Assembly: GCF_963678635.1 (NCBI RefSeq)
Contig: NC_087063.1
Location: forward strand, 23,938,701 to 24,002,700
DNA from: Symsagittifera roscoffensis
Taxonomy: Eukaryota; Xenacoelomorpha; Acoela; Convolutidae
Direction of reading: 5' to 3'
Length of the DNA stretch: 64,000 nt
The notes beneath the pieces were generated by a model, which saw only the letters and a list, made by a program, of their open reading frames with translations, did not search any database and was not told where the DNA came from. The stretch's first letter is position 1, and each line of letters starts with the position of its first letter. The translations under genes and the position numbers were made by a program. This document shows, in pieces, positions 29,480-39,965 of the stretch.

Positions 29480-32400
29480 GTGAAGTGTGAGGACTTTTCT
29501 CAGGAATACAGGAGAGCGGATGCTGCGAAACATCGAAAAAGATGTGAAAAACAAAAGGAACATAAGTGTCCAAACTGTCATTTTTATACAAAGAGTAAAG
29601 AGGAGATGGATTATCATGTTGCGAAGAAGCATGCTGAACCAAGTTCTAAGCAGTCGACGGTTTGCTCTTCTTCTGAACATGAGTTAACAAGTTACTACTC
29701 TCTCCAACAACATCGGAGAAAAGAACATGGAGCTAAGCAACGGAAACCCAGTGATACTGTAGCGGACTTGAACAAGATTGTGGAGGAAGAAGGGGAAGAT
29801 GGTGAAAAACTTGAGGAGGAACTTAGTGCTTGCCAACATTTTCCGGTGGATACGCAGATGGAAAATGGGAGACATAATGTTTTTAACTTCCAAATGTCCA
29901 AGTTAGATACTAAAATAATTAACGAGAAACTTGAAGAAGTCTTCAACAAGCTCGATTCTGCCGCTAAAATCAACATTGCTCTGGGTTTGTTCTTCGAAAT
30001 ATTGAGACTGGTGAATATCGATATTTGTATGCCCATAAAAACAATATTTTATTTGAAAAATCCCATTTGCTTTGTACTAAAGCAGACTTGATAACAATCC
30101 AAGGAAAAGTAGAAAAATTTGATATTGTGGAGCAATGTACCCAAGAACGCCAGAACACAAAATGGAGATTCAAGTTGATTATTAACATTACAATTTTTGC
30201 TGCTTTGCTGAAAAACATCCCAATGGGATGTCCGGACTCTGTATTACCCGAACCTTTACTACGACATACGCAGGTGAACTGTCTTTTATCTAACAAAGAC
30301 AAGGAACTTTACAAAGATCATTTGTGTCTTTTCCACGCATTGGCCATGTACATGACCGGGCACAAGGATCTCGACTCTCACACTTCCAGATACTTAACAG
30401 AATTTATATCAAAATCTTATCACGATCCTAAACATTTTCGTGGAGTTTCTGTAGAAGACTTACCTGTTGTCCAAGAAATTTTGCAAAGAGACATTTTTAT
30501 ATACGATTTCGGTATCCAAGAAGGAGAATATGCAGGAGAACTAGCTCGACGAAGTATCGGAAGATTCGATAAAACAGTTAAGCTACTGAGATTTAACAAT
30601 CATATCATTCATACCAATGATATAGATAGTTTCTTCAAGTGCTTTCGATGCCCTAGCTGTGACACCTTTTCCCACAAATATGACCACTTCAATCAGCATC
30701 TCCTGAGATGCAAGGACCGAGTGAGACATATTTACCTAAAGAACGTGTATGAACTTCGCGAAACCTTGTTTGAAAAGCTAGAAGGATTCAATCTTCCAGT
30801 TTCTGAAGATACCAAGCTCTTCAATGATCTAGCAATTTTCGACTTTGATTCGATTTGTGTTCCTTCAGAGGAACTAAAAGAGACGCAAACTTTTACCTGG
30901 ATCGGAAAACATGTACCAATTTCAGTCTCTATATCATCAAATCTGAATTATGATCCCATCTTTTTGTACAACAAGGATCCACAGAACTTGATAATTGATT
31001 TTGTAACCAACCTCGAGCTGTTGGCTGAACAAAATAAGCTAGAGATGCGAAAAAAATTTCAAGATATTGAAGTAGCTGTCAATTAAAGAACGAAAAAGAT
31101 CTTTGATCAGCTAAACGAACGTGGTAAAACTATTCAGGCAACAAATTCGAGTACGAAGACGAATGCATTGAAGATTGGGAAGAAGCAGATATGTCAACAC
31201 AATTCTTGCGAATTCAGAGAAATCAACTCATCGATTTGAAACAACATCTGGAGAGATATGTAAATACTTCACCTGATTTTGGATTTAATAGTGGTAGATA
31301 TGATTTGAATTTGATCAAGTCCTACCTAATCGCCTATTTGATTCGCGATAAACAACAAGAAACATCCGTCACCAAAAAAGCAAATGACTTTATATCTTTC
31401 AAGTTTGAAGATGTACAATTTCTCGACATAATGAAATTTCTGGGTGGAGCAACTACTCTGGACTCCTTTCTCAAAGCCTATAAAGCTAGCGAAACCAAAT
31501 GATTCTTTCCCTATGAGTGGTTTGATAACCGAGACAAACTTGATTTTCCCGAACTGCCACCGTATAAAGCTTTTTTTTCAGTAAACTTAGAAACAACATC
31601 CTCTAGACAAAGACTTCATTGATTATGAGAAGCTGAGAAAAAGTGGGTTTGACGAACAACAGGCACTTAAAAATCTTCAAATCAAGACTGTTCCTCCATC
31701 TGGATTGAATAATTACAATTACTTGCAAGAGACTTGGAATAAAAACGAAATGACAGTAATCAAAGACTTTTTTAAAGTGGTGCAAAAACAAGGATGTAGT
31801 TCCAACCCTGGAAGCAATGCAAAAAATGATTCAATTTTATCATAACAAAGGAATTGATATGTTGAAACTTGGATGTACACTTCCAAATCTAGCAAACTTA
31901 TCTCTGCACAAATCTACAAATTACAACTTTTATCCCTTTTGCGAAAGTGATAAAGACTTGTGTGAAAAAATACGAGAAGACATGACTGGTGGACCTTCCA
32001 TTGTTTTCACTCGAAAAGCTGTAGTTGATGAAACATTTATCAGAATTTCATCAAATATTTGAAATCAACCGTTGGAATTGATGCAAGCCAGCTTTACCCT
32101 TTCTCAATGTGTCAAGATATGCCAACAGAACTATACACGAGATGGGAGTTTGACACTGATTTGCAAAAATTCAAGGCTAGACATAATCGAACTCCAAACT
32201 TTGAGAATATGGTCATGTCTTTCTATCAGAAAACAAGACCAGCATGTAAAATCGAGTTTTCACATCTGGAAAACAGAAAAAAATCGACTGTTTTAATGTG
32301 GACGGTTATTGTGATCACTGTAAGACAGTGTTTGAAGCAATGGGATGTTACTACTTTTTCTGTTCTTGTCAAGAAGCTCGTCCCTCCTTAACAGATCAGC

Positions 32401-34010
32401 ATATTGAGCGAGGAAACAAAAAGAGAGAGATGGATGATATGCGACGGGAATACATTAAAGGGAAAGGATACAAAGTTGAAGACATGTGGGAGTGTGAAAG
32501 GTGGGAAAGTTTTAAAACCAATGACAAAATCAAAAATCACGTCAGAACCCACTTTCCCTCTAAGAAAAACTCTTTCTACAGACTCTCTTCAAGCAAAAAT
32601 AAAAGATAGATCTCTCTTTGGCTACGTTCAGTGCAATTTAGTTGTTCCAGATGAACTTAAATCAAAATTTTTACGAATTTTCCTCCAATTTTCAAAAATA
32701 CTGAGGTTGGAAGAGATGATATTGGAGATTACATGAAGAACTACGCGATCGAGAACGAAATGTTAAAACAGCCTCAGAGAATGCTGATATCTAATTTCAA
32801 GCTAGAAAATGGAACAGTTATAACTCCTCTGTTCAACTTTTATTTGGAACTTGGCTTGCAGTGCACCAAAATTTATCGATTTGTTCAATATTCTCCTCGG
32901 AAATGTTTCAATAATTTCGTTCAATCAGTGGTTGATGCGAGAAGAGAAGGAGATGAAAACCCTCTATCAGGAGTTGTAGCAGAAACAATGAAACTTTTGG
33001 GTAACTCCACGTATGGATATCAGATCATGGATAGATCGAGACATACAATCACAAATTGTCTGAACTATGAAAAAACTAATAAGGCAATCAATGAACCATA
33101 GTTCAAAAGATTGAATACAGTTGAAAAAGACTTATATGAGGTCCAATTGTTGAAATCCACCATTGAACATAGAGAACCCATCATTGTTTGATTTTTCATA
33201 CTGCAGTATGAAAAATCAACTACTCTGGACTCCTTTCTCAAAGCCTATAAAGCTAGCGAAACCAAAGGATTCTTTCCCTATGAGTGGTTTGATAACCCAG
33301 ACAAACTTGATTTTCCCGAATTGCCACCGTATAAAGCTTTTTTCAGTAAACTTAGAAACAACAATCCTCTAGACAAAGACTTCATTGATTATGAGAAGCT
33401 GAGAAAGAGTGGGTTTGACGAACAACAGGCACTTAAAAATCTTCAAATCAAGATTGTTCCTCCATCTGGATTGGAAAATTACAATTACTTGCAAGAGACT
33501 TGGAATAAAAACGGAATGACAGTAATCAAAGACTTTTTGAAGTGGTGCAAAAACAAGGATGTAGTTCCAACCCTGGAAGCAATGCAAAAAATGATTCAAT
33601 TTTATCATAACAAAGGAATTGATATGTTGAAACTTGGATGTACACTTCCAAATCTAGCAAACATATCTCTGCACAAATCTACAAATTACAACTTCTATCC
33701 CTTTTGCGAAAGTGATAAAGACTTGTGTGAAAAAATACGAGAAGACATGACTGGTGGACCTTCCATTGTTTTCACTCGAAAAGCTGTAGTTGATGAAACA
33801 TTTATCAAAATTTCATCAAATATTTGTAAATCAATCGTTGGAATTGATGCAAGCCAGCTTTACCGTTTCTCTATGTGTCAAGATATGCCAACAGAACTAT
33901 ACACGAGATGGGAGTTTGACACTGATCTCAAGACTGTTCCTCCATCTGGATTGGATAATTACTTGAACAATCTGGACAATCTTGATAACAGATGTGCGTC
34001 AAGATAACCC
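29480..34010 (+). pseudogene. Polinton protein-primed type B DNA polymerase region (POLB)
   Basis: Plus-strand region. The N-terminal part carries C2H2-like zinc fingers (CPNCHFYTKSKEEMDYHV) usual for Polinton polymerases. Then come a long Polinton-specific region with HLCLFHALAMYMTGHKDLD, exonuclease-like motifs (LAIFDFDSICVP; FNSGRYDLNLIKSYLI), a palm motif A (GIDASQLYPFSM) and motif B-like ETMKLLGNSTYGYQ. The enzyme copies linear ends from a protein primer. The region is broken, with several breaks, and its right part is rearranged with a duplicated block. Confidence 0.85.
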
Positions 34011-34084
34011 TTCACTCGAAAAAGCATATTAAACGGATAAATATAAATCATAGACATTCTTAAGTTAATGGGCATACAGAAATG

Positions 34085-34600
34085 GAATTATTCAACACCG
34101 GAAAAATGAAGAAGCAGAAAACCTAATGAAAGATTTCAAAACACATCGATATACGCTAAGCCTTACAGACAAACATGGCAGCGCTTTAAGCAATGTAAAT
34201 GACATCCTCGATGCCCTTCAAAACTATTTTAGTGAGTTATATAATGCATGTCCAATAGATGAAAAACAAGAAACCGTAATTACAGGTTTTGTCCACTACA
34301 ACAAAACAATATCCATCAACAAATGGAAAACCGATATCATCAAATGAAGTAAAACAAGCGATTGACAAACTTAGCGAACATTCAGTTTCTTGAGCAAGCG
34401 GGATCACAAGTCGTTTCTATAAAACTTTCAAGAACGAAATAACACCAACTCCTCAAAAACTCTACAATGACTGCATAAACAATTATCTCTGGTTTCTAGT
34501 TTTAGTTATGCAATAATCAAGCTAAGTCCGAAAAGTGTGAACGCTTCTTCAGTCACAGATTTTCGCCCGACAAACTTGATTAAGTCAGATAAGTTCAAGT
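34085..34600 (+). mobile_element. LINE (non-LTR retrotransposon) reverse-transcriptase fragment
   Basis: Plus-strand translation shows LINE landmarks in order: a linker (TLSLTDKHGSALSNVNDILD, then ALQNYFSELYN), an RT-start region resembling EVKQAIDKLSEHSVSWASGI followed by TSRFYKTFKNEITPTPQKLY, and SSVTDFRPTNLI, which matches the conserved xxFRPISL motif. Frames change and there are stops between 34345 and 34540. Only a few hundred bases of the domain remain. Directly right of the Polinton. Confidence 0.75.
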
Positions 34601-34850
34601 CAGCTAAGTTCAAATTTAGCAGTAAAGGATTAAACAAGCGAGTTCTCGAAGATTCTGGAGACGGTCCCATGTCAAAATACAGGAGAGTGCTCGATGAAGC
34701 AATCAAAACAACATCTACAAATAGAGGGTTCAGAACTATAAATCATATGGTGGCCACATATGAACAAACAAATAAAGGACTAAGCTATTTTTATCCAAAA
34801 AGACAAGTACAAGAAGATGGAATTCATACAAAACCATTGAACTTATAAGA
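34601..34850 (+). other. Coding-like frame after the LINE fragment, unrecognised
   Basis: The frame from 34537 runs on past the LINE motif with Lys/Arg-rich sequence (DGPMSKYRRVLDEAIKTTST, later MVATYEQTNKGLSYFYPKR) and stops at 34848. No family recognised. It may be another transposon part. Confidence 0.3.
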
Positions 34851-35314
34851 ACTGATCTGCTGTGGTAAATTTATTCATGATGTCTTATTTTTTTGGTTTT
34901 ATGATACAGTTCTTATCAAATTTTTGGTCAAACACTTATTTAATCCCTTATGAAAAGAAACTTCTCTATCAACTAATATTTGATTGCTTGAGACAAGCAA
35001 TAGCGATGGCTAGATGAACTGGAAACAACACCGAAACGCAGCTACTGCGACAACAATTTGAGATAATTTGAACTTCTACTATTCAAATGTGAAACCTTTT
35101 AAGCAGCAAGCAGCAAGAGCTATGATTAACCTGAACTCCTGGCATTTTAAAATCAAATGACTCAAAATTCATCTTAAAATTCGTTTCAACTGTCATTTTA
35201 GGCACTTTTAAAAACTCTCCCGATGCATCAAATGATTTTTTCTACGAAGGTAATCTACTATAGCTTTGATTTAACTTTCATATAACACTTCCTGCGAATT
35301 TAAATATTTAAAAC
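34851..35314. other. AT-rich gap, no feature seen
   Basis: Between the LINE remnant and R1 copy B. Nothing recognisable. Confidence 0.4.
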
Positions 35315-36310
35315 CTGGACTCAAGGCCAAGCTCGGCAAAGAAACCACCTGTTCAAGATACCCTCAGTTGTTTCCTTAAACAAGCAAAAAACACGTTGAA
35401 TCAGTCGGTAACACCAATGTTGACACTATCTACCGCATTGTTCATGTCGACACTTGGCAGTCACGAGTGTCGCAAAAAGTCGTAGGGAAAAAATCGCCAC
35501 GGAGAAAAAAGCTTTCGCTGTTAACCAAATGGAATTCGAGACACCACAGCTATCAACCACTTATACCAGCACCCAAGATGACGAGTGAGTGTTCTAGCCG
35601 CTCAGATGATTCAGACTGCCTGAATAGGGGGGCTATGAAAAAATTGTAATTATCTGGTTTTACTGCAGGTTTTATGTTTTGGGATCAACCATACAATCCC
35701 CCCCCCCCCTAAGTGACCTACTGTAGATTCTCACCCATAGTCACGTTTTAATTTAAAAAAATGATTTCGTATGAAATATTTATTTCAAACAAAAGCGCAG
35801 AAAATACTGCTTGAGAAACCTTTTCAAAAATAATATCTATTTTATATTGTTAATGTAAGAAAATTATTATTCATAGTTATTTTTAAATTATTTTTTTTTT
35901 GATTATTTAGATCAATTCAGTTTGCCCTCAAAGTTGATATATGAAAAACCAGTATTTTATCCCTCCTAAATCGATTCGGGGGAATTGTATGGTTGAGTGA
36001 ATTATCCCATTCTTTTTCGGGTTCGCTCAAAACTCAGTTTCGCATCAATTGGCATAATATTTAAACGCATTATGGCAAAAAGACTTCGAACGAAGGAAAA
36101 CTGAAAAGTAACTAGAAAAACAAAAATTTCCAACATGAAAAAAATTTCAGGATTAAATTTATTTAAGTTTCTTACAGAGGTCTTTATGGGGTTGATTTTG
36201 AGCATTCAAAAATATGGATCCAGAGTGTTATCGATCTTTATAAATAAAAACTAGACATTTGTTTGAAAAAAAATTAAATTAGGTAGAAAAGCCGACAGCC
36301 ATTAAGCTGA
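35315..36310 (+). repeat. R1 repeat copy B, nearly uninterrupted
   Basis: Aligns in the same direction with R1 copy A at 14648-17350, without that copy's insertions, so it shows the pre-insertion state. Landmarks are TGGACTCAAGGCC, GGTAACACCAATGTTGACAC, AAGATGACGAGTGAGTGTTC, TTTTGGGATCAACC and a G/C run, and AAGCCGACAG at the end. The copies have diverged by many substitutions, so they are not a recent duplication. No lasting coding frame. Confidence 0.82.
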
Positions 36311-36629
36311 AAATGAACCAAACTTACTGCCCACGTATTGTCCACGAGTGCTTTTCATGTAGTGAATGAAATATGATAAACCCAATTCGGAAATTAAACC
36401 GACAGAGTTCAAATTGACAACTATAAATAAAAAACTTGCGATATAGCACAAAAACAGCACAACAAACTAGCAGACGAAACATGAGACAAAAATCAAACAA
36501 AAGAGTTTGTAAAAGAGATAAATTTGAGAAAAGCTAAATCTACAAACATTCTCAAAACTTTTGATAAAGTTGCCTGGAAAAACATGCCAAATAAGACAAG
36601 AGAACGTTAATTTTGCATCAAAATCAAAC

Positions 36630-37120
36630 TTAGCCAGCGACAACAAGCCGACAAAGCTAATTGCGCGCATTAAAATCGCATGCGTAATATTTCCATGCTC
36701 ACTAATCTGCGAAGCATACATTTACCAAAAGTTGAAAACTTTCTTCGAAAATTTTGCATTTTAACAAAATCAATAAAAACTCCCAAAAAAGTACAATTTA
36801 ATTAATTCGACTGATGGCATTCAGTTAGCAAGAAAAAAGCTGAATCTTTGAAAATTATCTCTACAACAGAATCTAAGTCAAAAAATGAACAGACGGATAA
36901 CAGCCTAAAAAAGTAGAATATACAATATGAACAAACATTTAGGTCCCGGCCGAATTCGCACTACAAGCTTTTACATCTGCGTGAATAGTTAACCGAATTT
37001 AATATAAAGAAAATTTAAAAACACCTGTAAAACTTTTCACGCGAGAAATCTTGTGAACAAAATTGTGTACGGTGAAAAAGTCTAGCACCCGGTAGCAACA
37101 TCGTTGATTATCGCGAGGGT
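36630..37120 (+). repeat. Family-V fragment
   Basis: Contains AGCCGACAAAGC (about 36648) and, at the right, TTCACGCGAG...GTGTACGGTGAAAAAGTCTAG then CACCCGGTAGCAAC and ATCGCGAGGGTAA (about 37050-37125), the terminal block shared with V copies at 43.9, 56.2 and 62.2 kb. Confidence 0.55.
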
Positions 37121-37223
37121 AATTGAAATTCGGAACATAACTACGTACTTATTATTTTGTTAGCTTTGTATTGGTAGTGATTCGCAACCAATCAGTGCCT
37201 TTTAATTATTAAAAAAAAACGTT

Positions 37224-37688
37224 TTGAGGAACATTGGCAAAAAGAAACCCATGGTTCCTGATACTCGGTGCCTTTTGAGAAAACCAAAAAGTCATGTTTC
37301 AGATTCGAAAGAAAACATATGTCATGTGAGGCGCGTGCATTTGTTGCTGGACTTTGAGGGTGAGCCTTGTGTCTTTCGAAGGTTTCTTATTATGACGTCT
37401 ATGGGTTTTTATGACTATTTCGAAGACTTCTTCTGGTGTGGTAAAGAAAAATGTTTATGGTGGGATCCAACCTCAGTGTTTGCTGCGGGAACAAAATTCT
37501 TAGCCATTTGGCCACGAGGGATTTATAGATCTAGTATTTCATTACCAAAACAATTGTCTTTGACGTTACGCGATGAGTTTGGGAGAAGGCTCGCATGTCC
37601 CGAGGTCAAGCTAGACGCATACTCAAGCGTCATATATGGTCATACTCAAGCGTCATATATGGTCATACTCAAGCGTCAAAAAAAATAA
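37224..37688 (+). CDS. Unrecognised 154-residue frame
   Basis: Open plus-strand frame less AT-rich than its surroundings. The middle is aromatic rich (GFYDYFEDFFWCGKEKCLWW, then RGIYRSSISLPKQLSLTLRD). The last 20 residues come from a 23-bp tandem repeat, so the natural end is uncertain. No family recognised and no splice context; it may be part of an unknown transposon or a stray exon. Confidence 0.35.
   Translation: MRNIGKKKPMVPDTRCLLRKPKSHVSDSKENICHVRRVHLLLDFEGEPCVFRRFLIMTSMGFYDYFEDFFWCGKEKCLWWDPTSVFAAGTKFLAIWPRGIYRSSISLPKQLSLTLRDEFGRRLACPEVKLDAYSSVIYGHTQASYMVILKRQKK
37627..37680. repeat. 23-bp tandem repeat, nearly three copies
   Basis: ATACTCAAGCGTCATATATGG-type unit repeated from about 37618. 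The last copy is shortened into an A run. Confidence 0.85.
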
Positions 37689-38124
37689 TATGGTCAACGT
37701 TCATCCTGTAGGTGAGTTGCCGCATGATATCCTGAACGTCTGGCCAATTTTAATCATTATGTACTCAGTGCCTCCCTTTTAGTACAACTGCAAGTTTTGA
37801 GGGTCATTCTACAGAAGCTTTTAAAGTGTGCTCAGGTTATCTCAGCTAGAAAAAGAAGAAAAGGTGTACACAATAATATTGTTATTTATTGAGTGCTGTA
37901 GTTCGTTTTAGTTGTTTACCCTTCCTTAGTTTTTTTTAAGTTACAAGATATTGAGTAGTCATAAAAGCGTACATCATTTAATTTTTATCAAGACAAGCGA
38001 TAACCAATCTTTTTGTAAAATTCAGTACTTCGTGCTTTCCATTGTTCATCTATAATTGTTCAGTACCCTTTGAATCATAGCCTTCGTCAGGTCCCGTTGT
38101 CTTTGCCTCTGAAGTAACCAATCA

Positions 38125-38400
38125 TTGTTGGCTTTGTCTCTCCTGTCTAATGCTACATGCAGTATAAGGGTATTAGCCTACTCCGACGCAAAACTTGAAT
38201 ATCGCCTTCCCCCCGCGACTGTTCATATGGACTCTGACAATCTGATCGCTGTTGGGACCCCGATTTTCCGCCCGCTTTGGCCTTTTCTTCTTGTACGCAC
38301 TATGGACGTGATTTGCTCAAGGCTCACTTATCGGCCTCAGGATTATGCGACGATGGGCTTCGGCACGGGTTCCAGTCGTTGAACCATCCAGGGGAACAAA
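38125..38400 (+). other. GC-richer island with an open frame
   Basis: About 275 bp at roughly 50% GC in otherwise AT-rich DNA, with an 85-residue plus-strand frame (YRLPPATVHMDSDNLIAVGT). No domain recognised. It could be a fossil of a foreign or transposon gene. Confidence 0.3.
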
Positions 38401-38804
38401 AGGTTGAAGACCCTAATTCTCAGATTTCGCCATTATTTTGAGTTGAATCATAGAGAGCCGAACGGCGTCAGTAAAAATGGAGAATAATTTATGCTGGCTA
38501 GAGACTACTGCATTGCTCATACCACTTTCAGAGCAATGAATTTGACTGACGACTGAAGTTGACCTCCAATATGTAGAATTAATGTTATATTTCAACTATA
38601 AATCTAAAGACTTGGTTAATTATCAAAAAATCTGTGTTAGTTAAAAGTAATGTCGAGCTCAGTGTTTAACTGCATTAAATTTGAACGAGTGTGGAGTTGA
38701 CGAAAAACGAAAGTAATTACTTCGATGGATAGCTCCGAGGGGCTGTTGGTGAGGAATTCTTTGTTCCCACATTTCCTACGGCAGAACGGCATATGGGAAA
38801 AAGG

Positions 38805-39965
38805 GATTCTGTCAACGGCCAGAGAGCAAAAGATTGGTGTTCCTTGTGGGTAAGGTTATTTACCTAAGGAAAGAGGTGGAAAATTTCCGCGCCAAAATTT
38901 TCAACATTTCGTGCTGACGAGAATCGTTTTTGGAGAAAATGCGTTCTGTTGACGGCCAGTGTGCAAAAGATTGGTGTTCCTTGCGGGCAAGGTTATTTAC
39001 CTGAGGAACGTGGAAAAGTTCCGCGCCAAAATTTTCAACAACTCGTGCTTACGAGAATCATTTTTGGAGAAAATGGTTCTGTTGACGGTCAGAGTGCAAA
39101 AGATTGGTGTTCCTTGCGGGTAAGGTTATTTACCTGAGGAACCAGGTGGAAAAGTTCCGCACCAAAATTTTCAACAACTCGTGCTTACGAGAATCATTTT
39201 TGGAGAAAATGGTTCTGTTGACGGTCAGAGTGCAAAAGATTGGTGTTCCTTGCGGGTAAGGTTATTTACCTGAGGAACCAGGTGGAAAAGTTCCGCACCA
39301 AAATTTTCAACAACTCGTGCTTACGAGAATCATTTTTGGAGAAAATGGTTCTGTTGACGGTCAGAGTGCAAAAGATTGGTGTTCCTTGCGGGTAAGGTTA
39401 TTTACCTGAGGAACGAGGTGAAAAAGTTCCGCGCCAAAATAGTCAACAACTCGTGCTTGCGAGAATCGTTTTTGGAGAAAATGGGTTCTGTTGACGGCCA
39501 GAGTGCAAAGATTGGTGTTCTTTGCGGGTAAGGTTATTTACCCGAGGAACGAGGTGAAACAGTTCCGCGCCGAAACTTTCAACAACTCGTGCTTACGAGA
39601 ATCGTTTTTTGAGAAAATGGGTTCTGTTGACGGCCAAAGTGCAAAAGATTGGTGTTCCTTGTCGGTAAGGTTATTTACCTGAGGAAGGAGGTGGAAAAGT
39701 TAGCGCCAAAGTTTTCAACAACTCGTGCTTACGAGAATCGTTTTTGGAGAAAATGGGTTCTGTTGACGGCCAGAGTGCAAAGATTGGTGTTCCTTGCGGG
39801 TAAGGTTATTTACCCGAGGAACGAGGTGAAACAGTTCCGCGCCGCAACTTTCAACAACTCGTGCTTACGAGAATCGTTTTTGAAAAAAAAACGGTTTCCG
39901 TTGACGGCCAGAGTGCAAAAGATTTCTTCCTTGCGGGCAGTGTTATGAAGTGAGGAACGAGCTGA
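38805..39965. repeat. 136-bp satellite array, about nine copies
   Basis: Units start at about 38805, 38942, 39075, 39211, 39347, 39483, 39620, 39756 and 39893. The common core is GTTCTGTTGACGGYCAGAGT. Each unit carries the small inverted repeat GGTAAGGTTATTTACC. The period (136-137 bp) is not a multiple of three, so open frames here are by-products. Inner units are the most alike; the outer ones have diverged. Confidence 0.95.

Larger units (their letters stand above)
17540..34010. mobile_element. Polinton/Maverick element, broken, about 16.5 kb
   Basis: The gene content is diagnostic: adenovirus-like protease, capsid proteins, small basic protein, retrovirus-like integrase, FtsK/HerA-type packaging ATPase and protein-primed type B DNA polymerase. 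The size fits the usual 15-20 kb. The left genes read on the minus strand and the polymerase on the plus strand. Several blocks look whole, but the element as a whole is broken, with roughly ten or more breaks and a rearranged, internally duplicated right end. Terminal inverted repeats were not resolved, so the ends are approximate. Moderate age: protein similarity is still easy to read. R1 repeats lie on both sides and a LINE fragment touches its right end. Confidence 0.9.

Noticed and set aside
38949-39948. Several repeated frames (GVPCGQGYLPEERG and alike) suggesting a repeat protein
   Set aside because: They come from the 136-bp satellite, whose period is not a multiple of three, so no frame persists through the array.
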